This document shows positions 43,224 through 51,529 of a DNA stretch of 64,000 nt, piece after piece. The position numbers and the translations under genes are program-made. Numbering within the stretch: position 1 is the first letter of the stretch; every line of letters starts with the position of its first letter. The notes beneath the pieces are model-generated. The model did not search any database and had not been told where the DNA came from. It was given only the letters and a program-made list of their open reading frames with translations. Source of the DNA: Ruminococcus flavefaciens ND2009 (GTDB taxonomy: Bacteria; Bacillota; Clostridia; Oscillospirales; Ruminococcaceae); the NCBI RefSeq assembly GCF_000621785.1, contig NZ_JHXI01000011.1, positions 101,572 through 165,571 of the forward strand, read 5' to 3'.

Positions 43224-44507
43224 TCAGTTTTCTCTGCCGAACTTTATGAATGTTCCGACAGCGCCAATTGCTGCGAAAAGGTAGTTCTCAGCCAGTGAAG
43301 CCACAAATCTTCCCTTTGCGCCGACGGCTGAAAGTATATCGCCGAAGTTGTCCCAGCAGTTGCCGAAGGTGGGGGTTGTATCTCCGCCGAGAATGCTCTT
43401 GTAGTAGGTATCGGATAAACCGTATGAATCAAATGCCTTGGTGAGCTCCTTGGCTTCCTCAATGGCGTCCACAAGGGCGAAGGTCCATGAGATCTTTACG
43501 GAGAAGTATACCGCTATGACCATAACTATTCCGCAGATTATGAGACCGGTCTTGGCACTGAGCCAGCTTTTCCCGGTCATGAGCTTGTAGCCGAAGAAGA
43601 TACATATCGCCATAACCGCTCCGCAGAGAGCCGCAATGAAGCCGAATCTTGCCACAAGTATCATCAGCAGCATACCGGGTATGGCACCGATGACCGCTCC
43701 GAGGATGCCCTTCAGCATAGCTGTGAAGTCTGAATCGCTGCTTCCTGCGGACCTCATCACCATTGAGTCGGTGGAGTTGTAGTTATTATAGGGATTGTAT
43801 CTGTAAGCATCGCTGCCATAGCCGCTCTGTGCGTTTCCGTAGCCTGCCGGCTGATTACCGTAGCTGCTCTGCTGTCCGCCATAGCCTGAAGACGGCTGTC
43901 TGTAGCCGCCGCTCTGCTGCTGACCATAGCTGTTCTGCTGCGCTCCGTAGCCCTGCTGAGGGGACTGCGGTGCGGTCGGCGCTCCGTAACTATTGCCGCG
44001 CTGACCGTAGTTCATACGGCGCGGATCGTATTTGTAATCGTCGCTGGAATAGCCCATATCGTTGACCTTTACAGGCTGAGGTGCAGGCTGCTGTGGCGCG
44101 GACTGCTGTCCGTAGCTGCTCTGCTGTGCTCCGTAGCCTGTGGACTGCGGTGCTGCTGACTGTGTGGACTGCTGTCCGTAGCCGCCCTGCTGTACTCCGT
44201 AGCCTGTGGACTGCGGTGCTGTTGACTGTGTTGACTGCTGTCCGTAGCTGCTCTGCTGTGCTCCGTAGCCTGTGGACTGCGGTGCTGCGGGCTGTGTGGA
44301 CTGCTGCGATACGGCTTTATTTTCACCAAGCTGTCCGAAAGCGCTGTTCATCTGATCCAGCGCGCTGAGTATATCATCAGATGTGCTCCTCGGCGCACTT
44401 GCCGGAGCAGCTCCTGCGGGATCGTAAACGCTCTGAGCTCCCTGCGCAGCCCCGTGATTGCCGCTCAGGTCATTCATGCCGCTGATCCCCGTCATAAGGT
44501 CGTCCAT
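43224..44507 (-). CDS. Membrane protein with long Gln/Ser/Tyr/Gly-rich low-complexity tail
   Basis: This 427-residue protein starts with a short Met/Asp/Gly-rich segment. Residues about 65-250 are built from Tyr-centred words such as SYGQQS, GYGAQQ and SSGYGG, including three near-identical units around QSTGYGAQQSSYGQQSTQ. The C-terminal 150 residues hold three to four membrane helices (GAVIGAIPGMLLMILVARFG, IAALCGAVMAICIFFG, IICGIVMVIAVYF). The tail resembles prion-like domains of eukaryotic FUS-type proteins in composition. AGGAGG precedes the ATG. The function is unknown. It lies between iorA and iorB. Confidence 0.82.
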   Translation of the reverse strand: MDDLMTGISGMNDLSGNHGAAQGAQSVYDPAGAAPASAPRSTSDDILSALDQMNSAFGQLGENKAVSQQSTQPAAPQSTGYGAQQSSYGQQSTQSTAPQSTGYGVQQGGYGQQSTQSAAPQSTGYGAQQSSYGQQSAPQQPAPQPVKVNDMGYSSDDYKYDPRRMNYGQRGNSYGAPTAPQSPQQGYGAQQNSYGQQQSGGYRQPSSGYGGQQSSYGNQPAGYGNAQSGYGSDAYRYNPYNNYNSTDSMVMRSAGSSDSDFTAMLKGILGAVIGAIPGMLLMILVARFGFIAALCGAVMAICIFFGYKLMTGKSWLSAKTGLIICGIVMVIAVYFSVKISWTFALVDAIEEAKELTKAFDSYGLSDTYYKSILGGDTTPTFGNCWDNFGDILSAVGAKGRFVASLAENYLFAAIGAVGTFIKFGREN

Positions 44508-44524
44508 ACCGTTATCCTCCTATA

Positions 44525-44923
44525 TCACTGCGCGATGATCTCAAGATCGCCGTCCACAAAGCCTATGGCGACGCCCTTTGCCCCCTTGATAACATCGGCA
44601 TATTTTCCGTTTGCGAGGTACTCCTCAGCCATTTCCTTAAACAGCTCCTGAGCGTGAGACCAGCCTGTGTCCTCCTCGTCTGAGGTATCCACCGTGAAGA
44701 TATTCTCGCCGCTGCTCCAGACCTCCTCGCAAGCCCACTCGCCTTCCTTGTCCTCGGGGTCGAAATCCCCGGCAGCAACCAGCTGTACGCCGTAGATGTG
44801 GTCCTCGTCAGACTCCTCATATAAATTGAAGCAGTAAGCCTGAGTACTCTCGGGCATTTCGTTATTCTCGAGAAGGTCGTCCAGCCAGTGGGCGAATTCC
44901 TCATATATCGGTAACTGTATCAT
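44525..44923 (-). CDS. Acidic hypothetical protein
   Basis: The start at 44923 (MIQLPIYEEFAHWLDD) has AAGAGG upstream. The longer reading adds a sequence that overlaps the neighbour more deeply. The 132-residue protein is very acidic, with Trp and Asp/Glu clusters (EEVWSSGENIFTVD). It overlaps the zinc-ribbon gene by 23 bases. I do not recognise a family. Confidence 0.68.
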   Translation of the reverse strand: MIQLPIYEEFAHWLDDLLENNEMPESTQAYCFNLYEESDEDHIYGVQLVAAGDFDPEDKEGEWACEEVWSSGENIFTVDTSDEEDTGWSHAQELFKEMAEEYLANGKYADVIKGAKGVAIGFVDGDLEIIAQ

Positions 44924-45128
44924 CTTTTTTCCTCTTTGTCTTCTTAAATCTGAAAAGTTCAAGCTTTCCGCACCTGGGGCATTCATAGATGCTTACTGTA
45001 AGAGCTCCCGACAGGAGATTGTCCCAGTCGCCTATTATGAAGCCCGTGCGTCCAAGCTGTATTCGCTTCGTTCCCATGTACTTCATCTGTACATTGCAGT
45101 AAGGACAGTATATTGTTCTGATCTTCAT
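44901..45128 (-). CDS. Small zinc-ribbon protein
   Basis: This 75-residue protein has CPYC near the N-terminus and CPRC in the middle, about 40 residues apart, forming one zinc site, and a basic end (FRFKKTKRKKDD). GGAGAAT precedes the ATG. It is probably nucleic-acid or protein binding. It is co-transcribed with the two genes that follow. Confidence 0.75.
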   Translation of the reverse strand: MKIRTIYCPYCNVQMKYMGTKRIQLGRTGFIIGDWDNLLSGALTVSIYECPRCGKLELFRFKKTKRKKDDTVTDI

Positions 45129-45215
45129 AGCTATTCTCCGTTATTTGCTGTGTGGCATTATATTTCAAACAGATCGTTTTATGAGGAACGCTGTGTAAAC
45201 TCCGCGGTGCAGGTT

Positions 45216-45243
45216 CGGGACGTCGGGGACGCCGTCCCCTACA
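45216..45243. repeat. Solo half of the GC palindrome repeat
   Basis: CGGGACGTCGGGGACG followed by CCGTCCCCTACA, one half of the element found at 18962-19038. It ends three bases before the iorA 3' relic, in the 204-base gap between iorA and the zinc-ribbon gene. Confidence 0.7.
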
Positions 45244-45245
45244 TA

Positions 45246-45315
45246 TTATTCGATAGCACCCAACTTGCACTGCTCCTGGCGGAGTGCCTCCGCTCCCAGC
45301 ATGGTCAATGCAGTT
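45246..45315 (-). pseudogene. Relic of an iorA 3' end
   Basis: The minus strand at 45246-45278 encodes QEQCKLGAIE and a stop, identical in protein to the iorA C-terminus at 45333-45365, although three bases differ, all silently. Upstream the match decays: IDH is still visible near 45300, then the frame is lost and the CVGCGIC cluster is gone. It is the remains of a duplicated or recombined iorA end. Confidence 0.75.
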
Positions 45316-45332
45316 CAACCCCTTGATTTTTC

Positions 45333-47063
45333 TTATTCAATAGCGCCTAACTTGCACTGCTCCTGGCATATTCCGCAGCCTACGCACTGTGTATGGTCGA
45401 TGACTGCCTTGCCGTCACGCATGGATATTGCAGGACAGCCCAGCTTCATACACATCTTGCAGCCTACACACTTGTCTGCATTCACCTTGAGAGGCGGATT
45501 GTGCTTTACATACTTGAGAAGTGCACAGGGACGGCGGGAAATAATTACCGATGCCTCATCCGCAGCAAGCTCCTCCTTGATAGCTGCCTCTGTCTCCGCA
45601 AGCTTGTAGGGGTCTGTGACTCTTACGCGCTTGATTCCGATAGCCTTGCACAGCTCCTCCAGATTTACGGCAGCAGCAGGATCGCCCTTCAGGTTCTTTC
45701 CTGTGGTGGGGTTCTGCTGATGACCTGTCATGCCTGTGATGGAGTTGTCAAGTATGATAACTGTTGAATTTGAATTATTGTAGGCGATATTTACCAGACC
45801 TGTCATACCGCTGTGCATGAAGGTGGAATCGCCGATAACTGCCACGCTCTTGTGCTCGGACTCCGCTCCGCGAGCCTTGTTGAAGCCGTGGAGACCCGAA
45901 ATGGAAGCGCCCATGCAGATAGTTGTATCGATAGCGTTGAGAGGTGCGGCAGCTCCGAGAGTGTAGCAGCCGATGTCTCCCGATACGGTAACGCCCAGCT
46001 TCTTGAGGCAGTAGAACAGTCCTCTGTGGGGACATCCTGCACACATTACGGGAGGACGAACAGGGATATTGTCCTCAAGGGCAACGAAGTCCTTCTTCTC
46101 GCCCAGTATCTTCTCTGCGATAACGGACTGGGGAAGCTCGCCGATATAGCCGAATATCTCCTTGCCCTTTACGTTGTTTACACCGATGTTGCGGCAGTGC
46201 TCCTCGATTATGCCGTCAAGCTCCTCGATGACGTAGATCTGCTCGTACTTCTTTGCGAAGTCCTGAATGAGCTTCTCGGGGAGAGGATTTACCATGCCCA
46301 GCTTCAGCACGGAAGCCTTCTCACCCAGAGCTTCCTTAACGTACTGATAGCAGGCGCCGTTGGTGATAACACCGAACTCAGCCTTGTCGGAGAGCTCCAC
46401 TCTGTTGAGGGGAGAGGTCTCTGCGTACTCGATGAGCTTCTTTGTGCGCTCCTCAACGAAAACGTGTCTGCCCTTTGCGTAAGCAGGCATCATTACGAAC
46501 TTTGAGGGATTCTTTTCATAGTCCTTGAGGGGAAGCTCCTGACGGTCCTCCATCTCAACTATGCTCTGTGAGTGAGCAACTCTTGTGGACATTCTTACTA
46601 TAAAGGGAGCGTCAAACTTCTCTGAGAGCTCAAATGCCAGCTTGACGAACTCCTTACATTCTGTAGAGTCGGAGGGCTCCAGCATAGGCACCTTTGAAGC
46701 GATAGCATGGTGACGGCTGTCCTGCTCGTTCTGTGAGGAGTGCATACCCTGGTCGTCGGCAACTGCGATGACCATACCTGCGTTGACGCCTGTGTAGCCT
46801 GCTGTGTAGAGGGGGTCTGCGGCAACATTGAGACCAACGTGCTTCATTCCGCAGAAGCTTCTTGCGCCTGCGATGGAAGCTCCCAGAGCAGTCTCCATAG
46901 CTACCTTCTCATTGGGCGCCCACTCTGCGTAGACCTCATCGTACTTTGCCACCTCTTCGGTGATCTCCGTGGAGGGTGTTCCGGGATAGCTTGATACTAC
47001 CCGACATCCTGCCTCGTATAAGCCTCTTGCAAAGGCTTCGTTTCCAAGCATAAGTTTCTTCAT
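45333..47063 (-). CDS. iorA: Indolepyruvate:ferredoxin oxidoreductase, alpha subunit
   Basis: This 576-residue protein oxidatively decarboxylates aryl pyruvates with thiamine diphosphate. Order: the N-terminal pyruvate-binding domain (SSYPGTPSTEITE), a TPP domain with CAGCPHRGLFYCLKKLG and GDIGCYTLG, and two C-terminal 4Fe-4S clusters (CVGCKMCMKLGCP and CVGCGICQEQC). AAAGGAAT precedes the ATG. Its partner iorB and the ligand-activating paaK lie downstream. Confidence 0.95.
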   Translation of the reverse strand: MKKLMLGNEAFARGLYEAGCRVVSSYPGTPSTEITEEVAKYDEVYAEWAPNEKVAMETALGASIAGARSFCGMKHVGLNVAADPLYTAGYTGVNAGMVIAVADDQGMHSSQNEQDSRHHAIASKVPMLEPSDSTECKEFVKLAFELSEKFDAPFIVRMSTRVAHSQSIVEMEDRQELPLKDYEKNPSKFVMMPAYAKGRHVFVEERTKKLIEYAETSPLNRVELSDKAEFGVITNGACYQYVKEALGEKASVLKLGMVNPLPEKLIQDFAKKYEQIYVIEELDGIIEEHCRNIGVNNVKGKEIFGYIGELPQSVIAEKILGEKKDFVALEDNIPVRPPVMCAGCPHRGLFYCLKKLGVTVSGDIGCYTLGAAAPLNAIDTTICMGASISGLHGFNKARGAESEHKSVAVIGDSTFMHSGMTGLVNIAYNNSNSTVIILDNSITGMTGHQQNPTTGKNLKGDPAAAVNLEELCKAIGIKRVRVTDPYKLAETEAAIKEELAADEASVIISRRPCALLKYVKHNPPLKVNADKCVGCKMCMKLGCPAISMRDGKAVIDHTQCVGCGICQEQCKLGAIE

Positions 47064-47144
47064 TTTATGTATATTCCTTTCATGTTATTTAGCATATTGA
47101 TGTTTTTCCGTCGGGCAAGCCGAGGGAAGAAATACGTTCCAGCC

Positions 47145-47261
47145 GTGTGACATAGCTTCGCTCGTCACACTACTTTTCAGGGGAGACGCTGTCTCCCCTC
47201 GCACACCCCTCTGCTCAAGGGAGAGCCTCCCTTGAGAATCCCGATGCTGCGGCTGCGCCGC
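47145..47261. repeat. Cluster of four hairpins upstream of iorA
   Basis: GTGTGAC/GTCACAC (47145-47170), GGGGAGAC/GTCTCCCC (47180-47198), a ten-base CTCAAGGGAG/CTCCCTTGAG (47214-47236) and GCGGC/GCCGC followed by TTTTTG on the plus strand (47249-47266). The last could end antisense transcription into the HAD gene. This fills the gap between iorA and the HAD gene. Confidence 0.65.
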
Positions 47262-47267
47262 TTTTTG

Positions 47268-48095
47268 TTATTGATTAAAGTTCACGGCTTTCAGCCACTG
47301 TGCCACGCCGTCCTCATCGCAGGTGCCGATGATATGGTCGGCGGCAGCCTTCACCTCGTCCCTTGCATTGCCCACGGCGACCTTTATATCCGCCTGTGCA
47401 AACATGGGCAGGTCGTTGAGGTTGTCCCCGAAGGCGACTACCTCGTCAAAGCCGTATCTCTCGCGGAGATACTTCACTCCGTTGGCTTTTGACGCCTTAT
47501 GGGAGAAAAGCTCCAGATACCACTTGTCCTCGTAGGTGTCCTTATAGAAGGCGCAGTCCAGTCCCTCTATGCCATCTGCCGCCTGCTTTACGGGATAAAG
47601 CCTGTCATGGTCTCCCGTGGTGGTGAGGTACACCACCTGGCTGTCGGCGTGGTCTATGAGCCTGTCGTACTGCACGAATGGCTTGTTGTAGCGGTTTTTG
47701 CGGACCTCCGCAAAGCTTCGCATGACAGCCGTAGTGATCTCGGAATAGCAGCAGGTCAGCACTCCGCCGCATATCTTGTACATGAAGCAGCGGACGTCAT
47801 TCTCCTCGAATGCCCTCAGTGCTTCATGGGACGCGGACACGGGAATGAACTCGTTCTTTACGAATTCTCTCCTGTCCCTGTCGTATATGCTTACGCCGTT
47901 CATAAGTATGCAGGGCACACTTATTTTCAGCGGCGCTGTGATATGGACTATGGAGTATGGTGAACGGGCTGTGGCAAAGGTAAAATACATCCCCTCCGAG
48001 ATCAGCCTGTTGAGAGTATCTGCGGTCCCGGCGGTGACGATACCCGAGGAATCCAGCAGTGTACCGTCAAGGTCTGAGATATAGAGCCTTTTCAA
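47268..48095 (-). CDS. HAD-superfamily phosphatase, Cof type
   Basis: The start is a TTG at 48093-48095, preceded by GAGGTCATAAT, giving MKRLYISDLDGTLLDSSG. The 275-residue protein has the nucleophile motif DLDGTLLDS, a C2-type cap, and the late motifs KANGVKYLRERYG and VVAFGDNLNDLPMF. Cof-type HADs hydrolyse sugar phosphates or flavin phosphates. The substrate cannot be read from the sequence. Confidence 0.92.
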   Translation of the reverse strand: MKRLYISDLDGTLLDSSGIVTAGTADTLNRLISEGMYFTFATARSPYSIVHITAPLKISVPCILMNGVSIYDRDRREFVKNEFIPVSASHEALRAFEENDVRCFMYKICGGVLTCCYSEITTAVMRSFAEVRKNRYNKPFVQYDRLIDHADSQVVYLTTTGDHDRLYPVKQAADGIEGLDCAFYKDTYEDKWYLELFSHKASKANGVKYLRERYGFDEVVAFGDNLNDLPMFAQADIKVAVGNARDEVKAAADHIIGTCDEDGVAQWLKAVNFNQ

Positions 48096-48141
48096 ATTAT
48101 GACCTCACCTCCCGAATCATCACATAGATACTCATAATAGC

Positions 48142-48170
48142 ATTATAACATATTTTAAGAGAAAAGTGAA
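48142..48170 (-). promoter_or_regulatory. Promoter of the HAD phosphatase gene
   Basis: TTCACT (48165-48170), 17 bases, TATAAT (48142-48147). It sits in the 314-base gap 48096-48409 together with two terminators of hsp20. Confidence 0.72.
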
Positions 48171-48261
48171 GATTAAATTTTTACCTTGCCTGCAATTTGT
48201 CTATTCCGACGGAATTAGGGCGCTGCGAATGTAAATACTGCATAATCTTACGCCCTCGGAG

Positions 48262-48290
48262 CAAAAAAATACCCCGTCATCGCTGACGGG
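48262..48290 (-). terminator. Second terminator after hsp20
   Basis: CCCGTCA (48273-48279) pairs with TGACGGG (48284-48290). The minus-strand tail is TATTTTTTTGC. Confidence 0.75.
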
Positions 48291-48321
48291 TGAGGGGAGC
48301 CCCCTACGGCTGAATCGCGGC

Positions 48322-48356
48322 AAAAAAAATACCGAGCCATAGTTTCAGGCTCGGTA
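48322..48356 (-). terminator. Terminator of hsp20
   Basis: TACCGAGCC (48330-48338) pairs with GGCTCGGTA (48348-48356), then eight T on the minus strand. An outer GCGGCAAAA/TTTTGCCGC pair (48317-48325 with 48363-48371) encloses it. Confidence 0.88.
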
Positions 48357-48409
48357 ACCAGCTTTTGCCGCAAGTGAAAGTACACGGAAGGGATGTGTAT
48401 ATATGAAAG

Positions 48410-48838
48410 TTATTTGATCTCAAGTCTCTTGGAAACGGGCTCCTCGGGCTTCTTCTTCGGGAGCTCAAGTGTGAGGATTCCGTTCTTGTATGCCGCGCTG
48501 ATAGCCTCTGTGTCCACATCGGAGACGTCGAAGCTCCTCTTGTATGAGCCGAAGGTGCGCTCGCGGCGGATATAATTGCCTTTTTCGTCCTTCTCATCGT
48601 TGTTTGTACTGTGCTCCGCAGCTATGGTGAGCTGTGTGCCGTTGATGTCAAGCTTGATGTCCTCTTTCTCGAAGCCCGGAAGCTCCGACTCCATAACGTA
48701 CTTGTCTCCGTCATCGCGGATGTCGGTGCGGCAGGAGTTTATCGGCATACTGTCGCCGAAAAAGTTATTGTCAAAGTCATTGAATGCGTCCCAGAGGCCG
48801 AAGCCTGTTCTTCCGAAGGGTGTAAGTCCATACATCAT
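48410..48838 (-). CDS. Small heat-shock protein Hsp20 (alpha-crystallin domain)
   Basis: This 142-residue chaperone has a Phe/Gly-rich N-terminal arm (about 1-35), an alpha-crystallin domain (about 38-130: YVMESELPGFEKEDIKLDI, then AAYKNGILTLELPK) and a C-terminal RLEIK tail. It holds unfolded proteins during heat stress. TTGGAGG precedes the ATG. A perfect CIRCE operator 167 bases upstream indicates HrcA control. Confidence 0.95.
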   Translation of the reverse strand: MMYGLTPFGRTGFGLWDAFNDFDNNFFGDSMPINSCRTDIRDDGDKYVMESELPGFEKEDIKLDINGTQLTIAAEHSTNNDEKDEKGNYIRRERTFGSYKRSFDVSDVDTEAISAAYKNGILTLELPKKKPEEPVSKRLEIK

Positions 48839-49004
48839 AAGTCATACCTCCAATTTGGTTTCATATTTATCCGTGAGTTTATTCTATGCAGTTTTCCTCA
48901 TTATATGCACTTTCCATCGGTATCGCTTCCTTTCGTTTCATTGTCTATATGATACTGCCGTTTTTTGAAAGGAATATCACAGGTATGTGACAGGACAATG
49001 AAAA

Positions 49005-49031
49005 TTAGCACTCTCAGGTCGAGAGTGCTAA
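49005..49031 (-). promoter_or_regulatory. CIRCE operator (HrcA binding site)
   Basis: TTAGCACTC, nine bases, GAGTGCTAA: a full match to the CIRCE consensus. It lies just past the stop of the upstream lipoprotein gene and about 170 bases before hsp20. I did not find a clean promoter next to it; a TATAAT at 48900-48905 is a candidate -10 box nearer the gene. Confidence 0.95.
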
Positions 49032-49042
49032 TTTGTCGTTTT

Positions 49043-49570
49043 TCAGAATGTATCGGAGAACCATTCGTAGACTTCGTTGAGGTCTTCATTGCCTGTGGCG
49101 ACATCTGTCATGCAGGTGCTTGCGTGGAAAGCCACAGTTTTCAGCTTGCCGTCATTGTCGTAGTACAGCCCGTACCAGCGCTCCTCGGGAGCCTCCACAG
49201 TGGGAAGCGCTTCGGGATATTCAAGCTCTCTGCCCTCGGCTCCCGAAGCTTTTGCAAGCATGGTATACGCTTTTTCAAGGGCTGCCTTGTCACAGTTCTT
49301 CACAAGCCTGATGTCATCGTCAAGGGCTCCTGAGGCGAATTTCTCACTGAGGCTGTCAATTCCCATGGTGCAGACCTCGTCCGTCATCGCCCTGTAGTAG
49401 TTGCCCGCACTGTCACAGAAGGTAAGCTGATACGCGCCTTCAAAGCTGTAGGTGTACATGAATGTTATATCGGGCATTTTTATCTCTCTCGGCTCCTCGC
49501 TCCTGCCGCAGCCCGAAAAGCAGCCGATGAGCAGTACTATCGCCGAAAATGCTGCCAGTGTCCGTTCCAT
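49043..49570 (-). CDS. Putative lipoprotein
   Basis: This 175-residue protein has a short signal sequence ending in a lipobox-like CFSGC. The remaining 150 residues (ITFMYTYSFEGAYQLTFCDSAG onward) are a single domain I do not recognise. Three further cysteines are spread through it. AAGGAGGGG precedes the ATG. It stands alone before hsp20. Confidence 0.78.
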   Translation of the reverse strand: MERTLAAFSAIVLLIGCFSGCGRSEEPREIKMPDITFMYTYSFEGAYQLTFCDSAGNYYRAMTDEVCTMGIDSLSEKFASGALDDDIRLVKNCDKAALEKAYTMLAKASGAEGRELEYPEALPTVEAPEERWYGLYYDNDGKLKTVAFHASTCMTDVATGNEDLNEVYEWFSDTF

Positions 49571-49670
49571 AGTGTCCCCTCCTTGACTGAACGTTTTCTA
49601 TATATAAGTGCGTTTCAGAGGGGCATTTCGTCACTTTTTTCCGAAACTTTGTATGAATGAACAAAACAAA

Positions 49671-49704
49671 AGCGCCGATTTTGCACATATTGCACTATCG
49701 GCGC
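49671..49704 (-). terminator. Terminator of the GGDEF-like gene
   Basis: GCGCCGAT (49672-49679) pairs with ATCGGCGC (49697-49704), followed by TTTTGTTTTG on the minus strand. Confidence 0.85.
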
Positions 49705-49710
49705 CTGTAT

Positions 49711-51495
49711 TCAGATGTATGCCTGCTTCTTCAGCAGGGCTGTAATGGTCCTGCCGATAATGGCAAAGTAGTTTATGTCCGTCACCGACCACTTCTTGAA
49801 GCGGTCTATGTAGCAGAAGGAAATGACTCCCTTCACCATGCTGTCCTCGGTCATGAGGTACTGGACTGCGCCGCCGATATGCTGGGCAGTGAGCTGCCCG
49901 AAGGCGTTGTCGTCACGCCCCTCAAGCTCGTTGACGTTGTCTATGACGAATATGCCGTCTCCCGAAAACCTGTCCGTATAGTCGTTTTCAAAGAGGTAGG
50001 CGGCGTTTTTGGAGGCAGCATTTCCGCAGCTCAGGGTAAGTCCCATATCACTGCCCGAGAATACGCATATATCGTCAAGCCCGAACTTGCTCCTGACCTG
50101 CTCCAGCAACACTGACATATCGGGAACTCTGCCAAGCACAAGGCTCTCGCAGAGACCGCTGACAAAGCCGAGCTTCTCCGAGGACTCGCCCTTTCCGCTG
50201 AGGAAGGCTATCTTGCCCCCTGCGTCCCGCTCTACGGGACCGTGCTTCTCCACATCATAGATGACATAGCGGTTCTGTCCCTTTTCCTGGGCTATGAGAA
50301 GCGCCTTGTCCGCCTGCATGAAAAGCTCGTCATAGCTGCGGCTGTCCACGGGATAGGTGGATATGCCCATTGAGCAGGTAAGGCGGAAATTCTGGAAGCG
50401 GTCCGCAAAGGCGAACTCCGTATTTGTCCTTATGGCGCGGAGTATCCCTCGCAGGTCCTCCTCGTCACGGGTGTCCTCAAGGACTATGAGGAAGCTGCCG
50501 CCGCTTATCCTGCCTGCAACACCGCGGCTGCCTGTCTCGGTCTTGATTATGCGGGCGACGGTGTATACCACCTCGTCGCCGAAAAGATGTCCGTAGACGT
50601 TGTTTATCTCCGTGAAGTTGTCAATGTCCAGCACCACAAGATTTACCCTGTATGAGGGCCTTTCACCCAGTATCTTCTGAGCTACTGAGGTGACTGCGGT
50701 CTTGTTGAGAAGTCCCGAAAGAGCGTCACGGTTGGCTTCAAGGGCAAGATTTACGTCCTTGCTCTTGCTTCGGGAGGTGACCACGGAGATAATTCCGCTG
50801 ACCTTGCGGCTGTCGGGAGAGTCATACCGCGTTATGCCGCGGAAAAGGCACATCTCCCTGGTCTTGCCGCCTGTCAGTACGGAGGTCTCGAACTCGTAGT
50901 CAAAGCGGTAGACTCCGCTGCTGATGTCCCTGCACAGGGAGTTGAATATCTCGATATACCGCGGCATAACGCTGCCGCTGTCAATAGCGTTCTTCCGCCA
51001 TGTCTCCAGCTCCTCGTCGGTGAGGACTATCTCGCGGAAGCAGTCGAACATATATATCTTGATGCGCTTGGTCTCGAAGCTGTACTCAAAAGCAAGGTCG
51101 GATATGAGGCTCAGCACATGGCGGTACTCGCTGAGCTTCCGCTCCCTGCCGAATGCAAGTCTTTCAAGAGACTCAATATCGCTGAAGGTCATGCTGTAGA
51201 GGGGCTCTGTCCCCTCTGCCATTCGGAGCTTCACGGAAGCCAGTATCCAGCGGTAGACGCCGCTGACGCCCTTCATGCGTATGACGGTGCTCTTTATCTC
51301 GCCCACTGCCGCGTTCTCCACGCAGTCAAGTATCCTGGGGTAGTCCTCGTCACAGATAGTTCGCCTGATGGAATAGGTGACGTCGTTGCCGAAAAACGTG
51401 AAGAACGCCTCGTCACCGCTCTGGGTGTGGAGACTTCTGTCAACCACGGCTCTGCCTATGACGTAGAGGTCGCTGCTTATCTGTCCGCCGCTCAT
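49711..51495 (-). CDS. Degenerate GGDEF-domain signalling protein
   Basis: This 594-residue soluble protein has an N-terminal PAS-like part (about 60-130), a second sensory region, then a GGDEF fold (about 258-420: VVLDIDNFTEINNVYGHLFGDEVV). The signature loop reads RISGGSF where an active diguanylate cyclase has RLGGDEF, so the catalytic Glu and metal Asp are missing. A GAF-like region (about 430-590) ends the protein. It probably does not make c-di-GMP. It may bind a nucleotide or act as a sensor. AAAGGAGG precedes the ATG. Confidence 0.88.
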   Translation of the reverse strand: MSGGQISSDLYVIGRAVVDRSLHTQSGDEAFFTFFGNDVTYSIRRTICDEDYPRILDCVENAAVGEIKSTVIRMKGVSGVYRWILASVKLRMAEGTEPLYSMTFSDIESLERLAFGRERKLSEYRHVLSLISDLAFEYSFETKRIKIYMFDCFREIVLTDEELETWRKNAIDSGSVMPRYIEIFNSLCRDISSGVYRFDYEFETSVLTGGKTREMCLFRGITRYDSPDSRKVSGIISVVTSRSKSKDVNLALEANRDALSGLLNKTAVTSVAQKILGERPSYRVNLVVLDIDNFTEINNVYGHLFGDEVVYTVARIIKTETGSRGVAGRISGGSFLIVLEDTRDEEDLRGILRAIRTNTEFAFADRFQNFRLTCSMGISTYPVDSRSYDELFMQADKALLIAQEKGQNRYVIYDVEKHGPVERDAGGKIAFLSGKGESSEKLGFVSGLCESLVLGRVPDMSVLLEQVRSKFGLDDICVFSGSDMGLTLSCGNAASKNAAYLFENDYTDRFSGDGIFVIDNVNELEGRDDNAFGQLTAQHIGGAVQYLMTEDSMVKGVISFCYIDRFKKWSVTDINYFAIIGRTITALLKKQAYI

Positions 51496-51529
51496 ATACT
51501 GTCCTCCTTTCCTCCGTGCTTTCAGTAAC

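Noticed and set aside
43763..44368. Plus-strand frames opposite the Gln/Ser/Tyr/Gly-rich region
   Set aside because: Antisense of a repetitive coding region; Arg/Ser/Cys-rich with no start signals.
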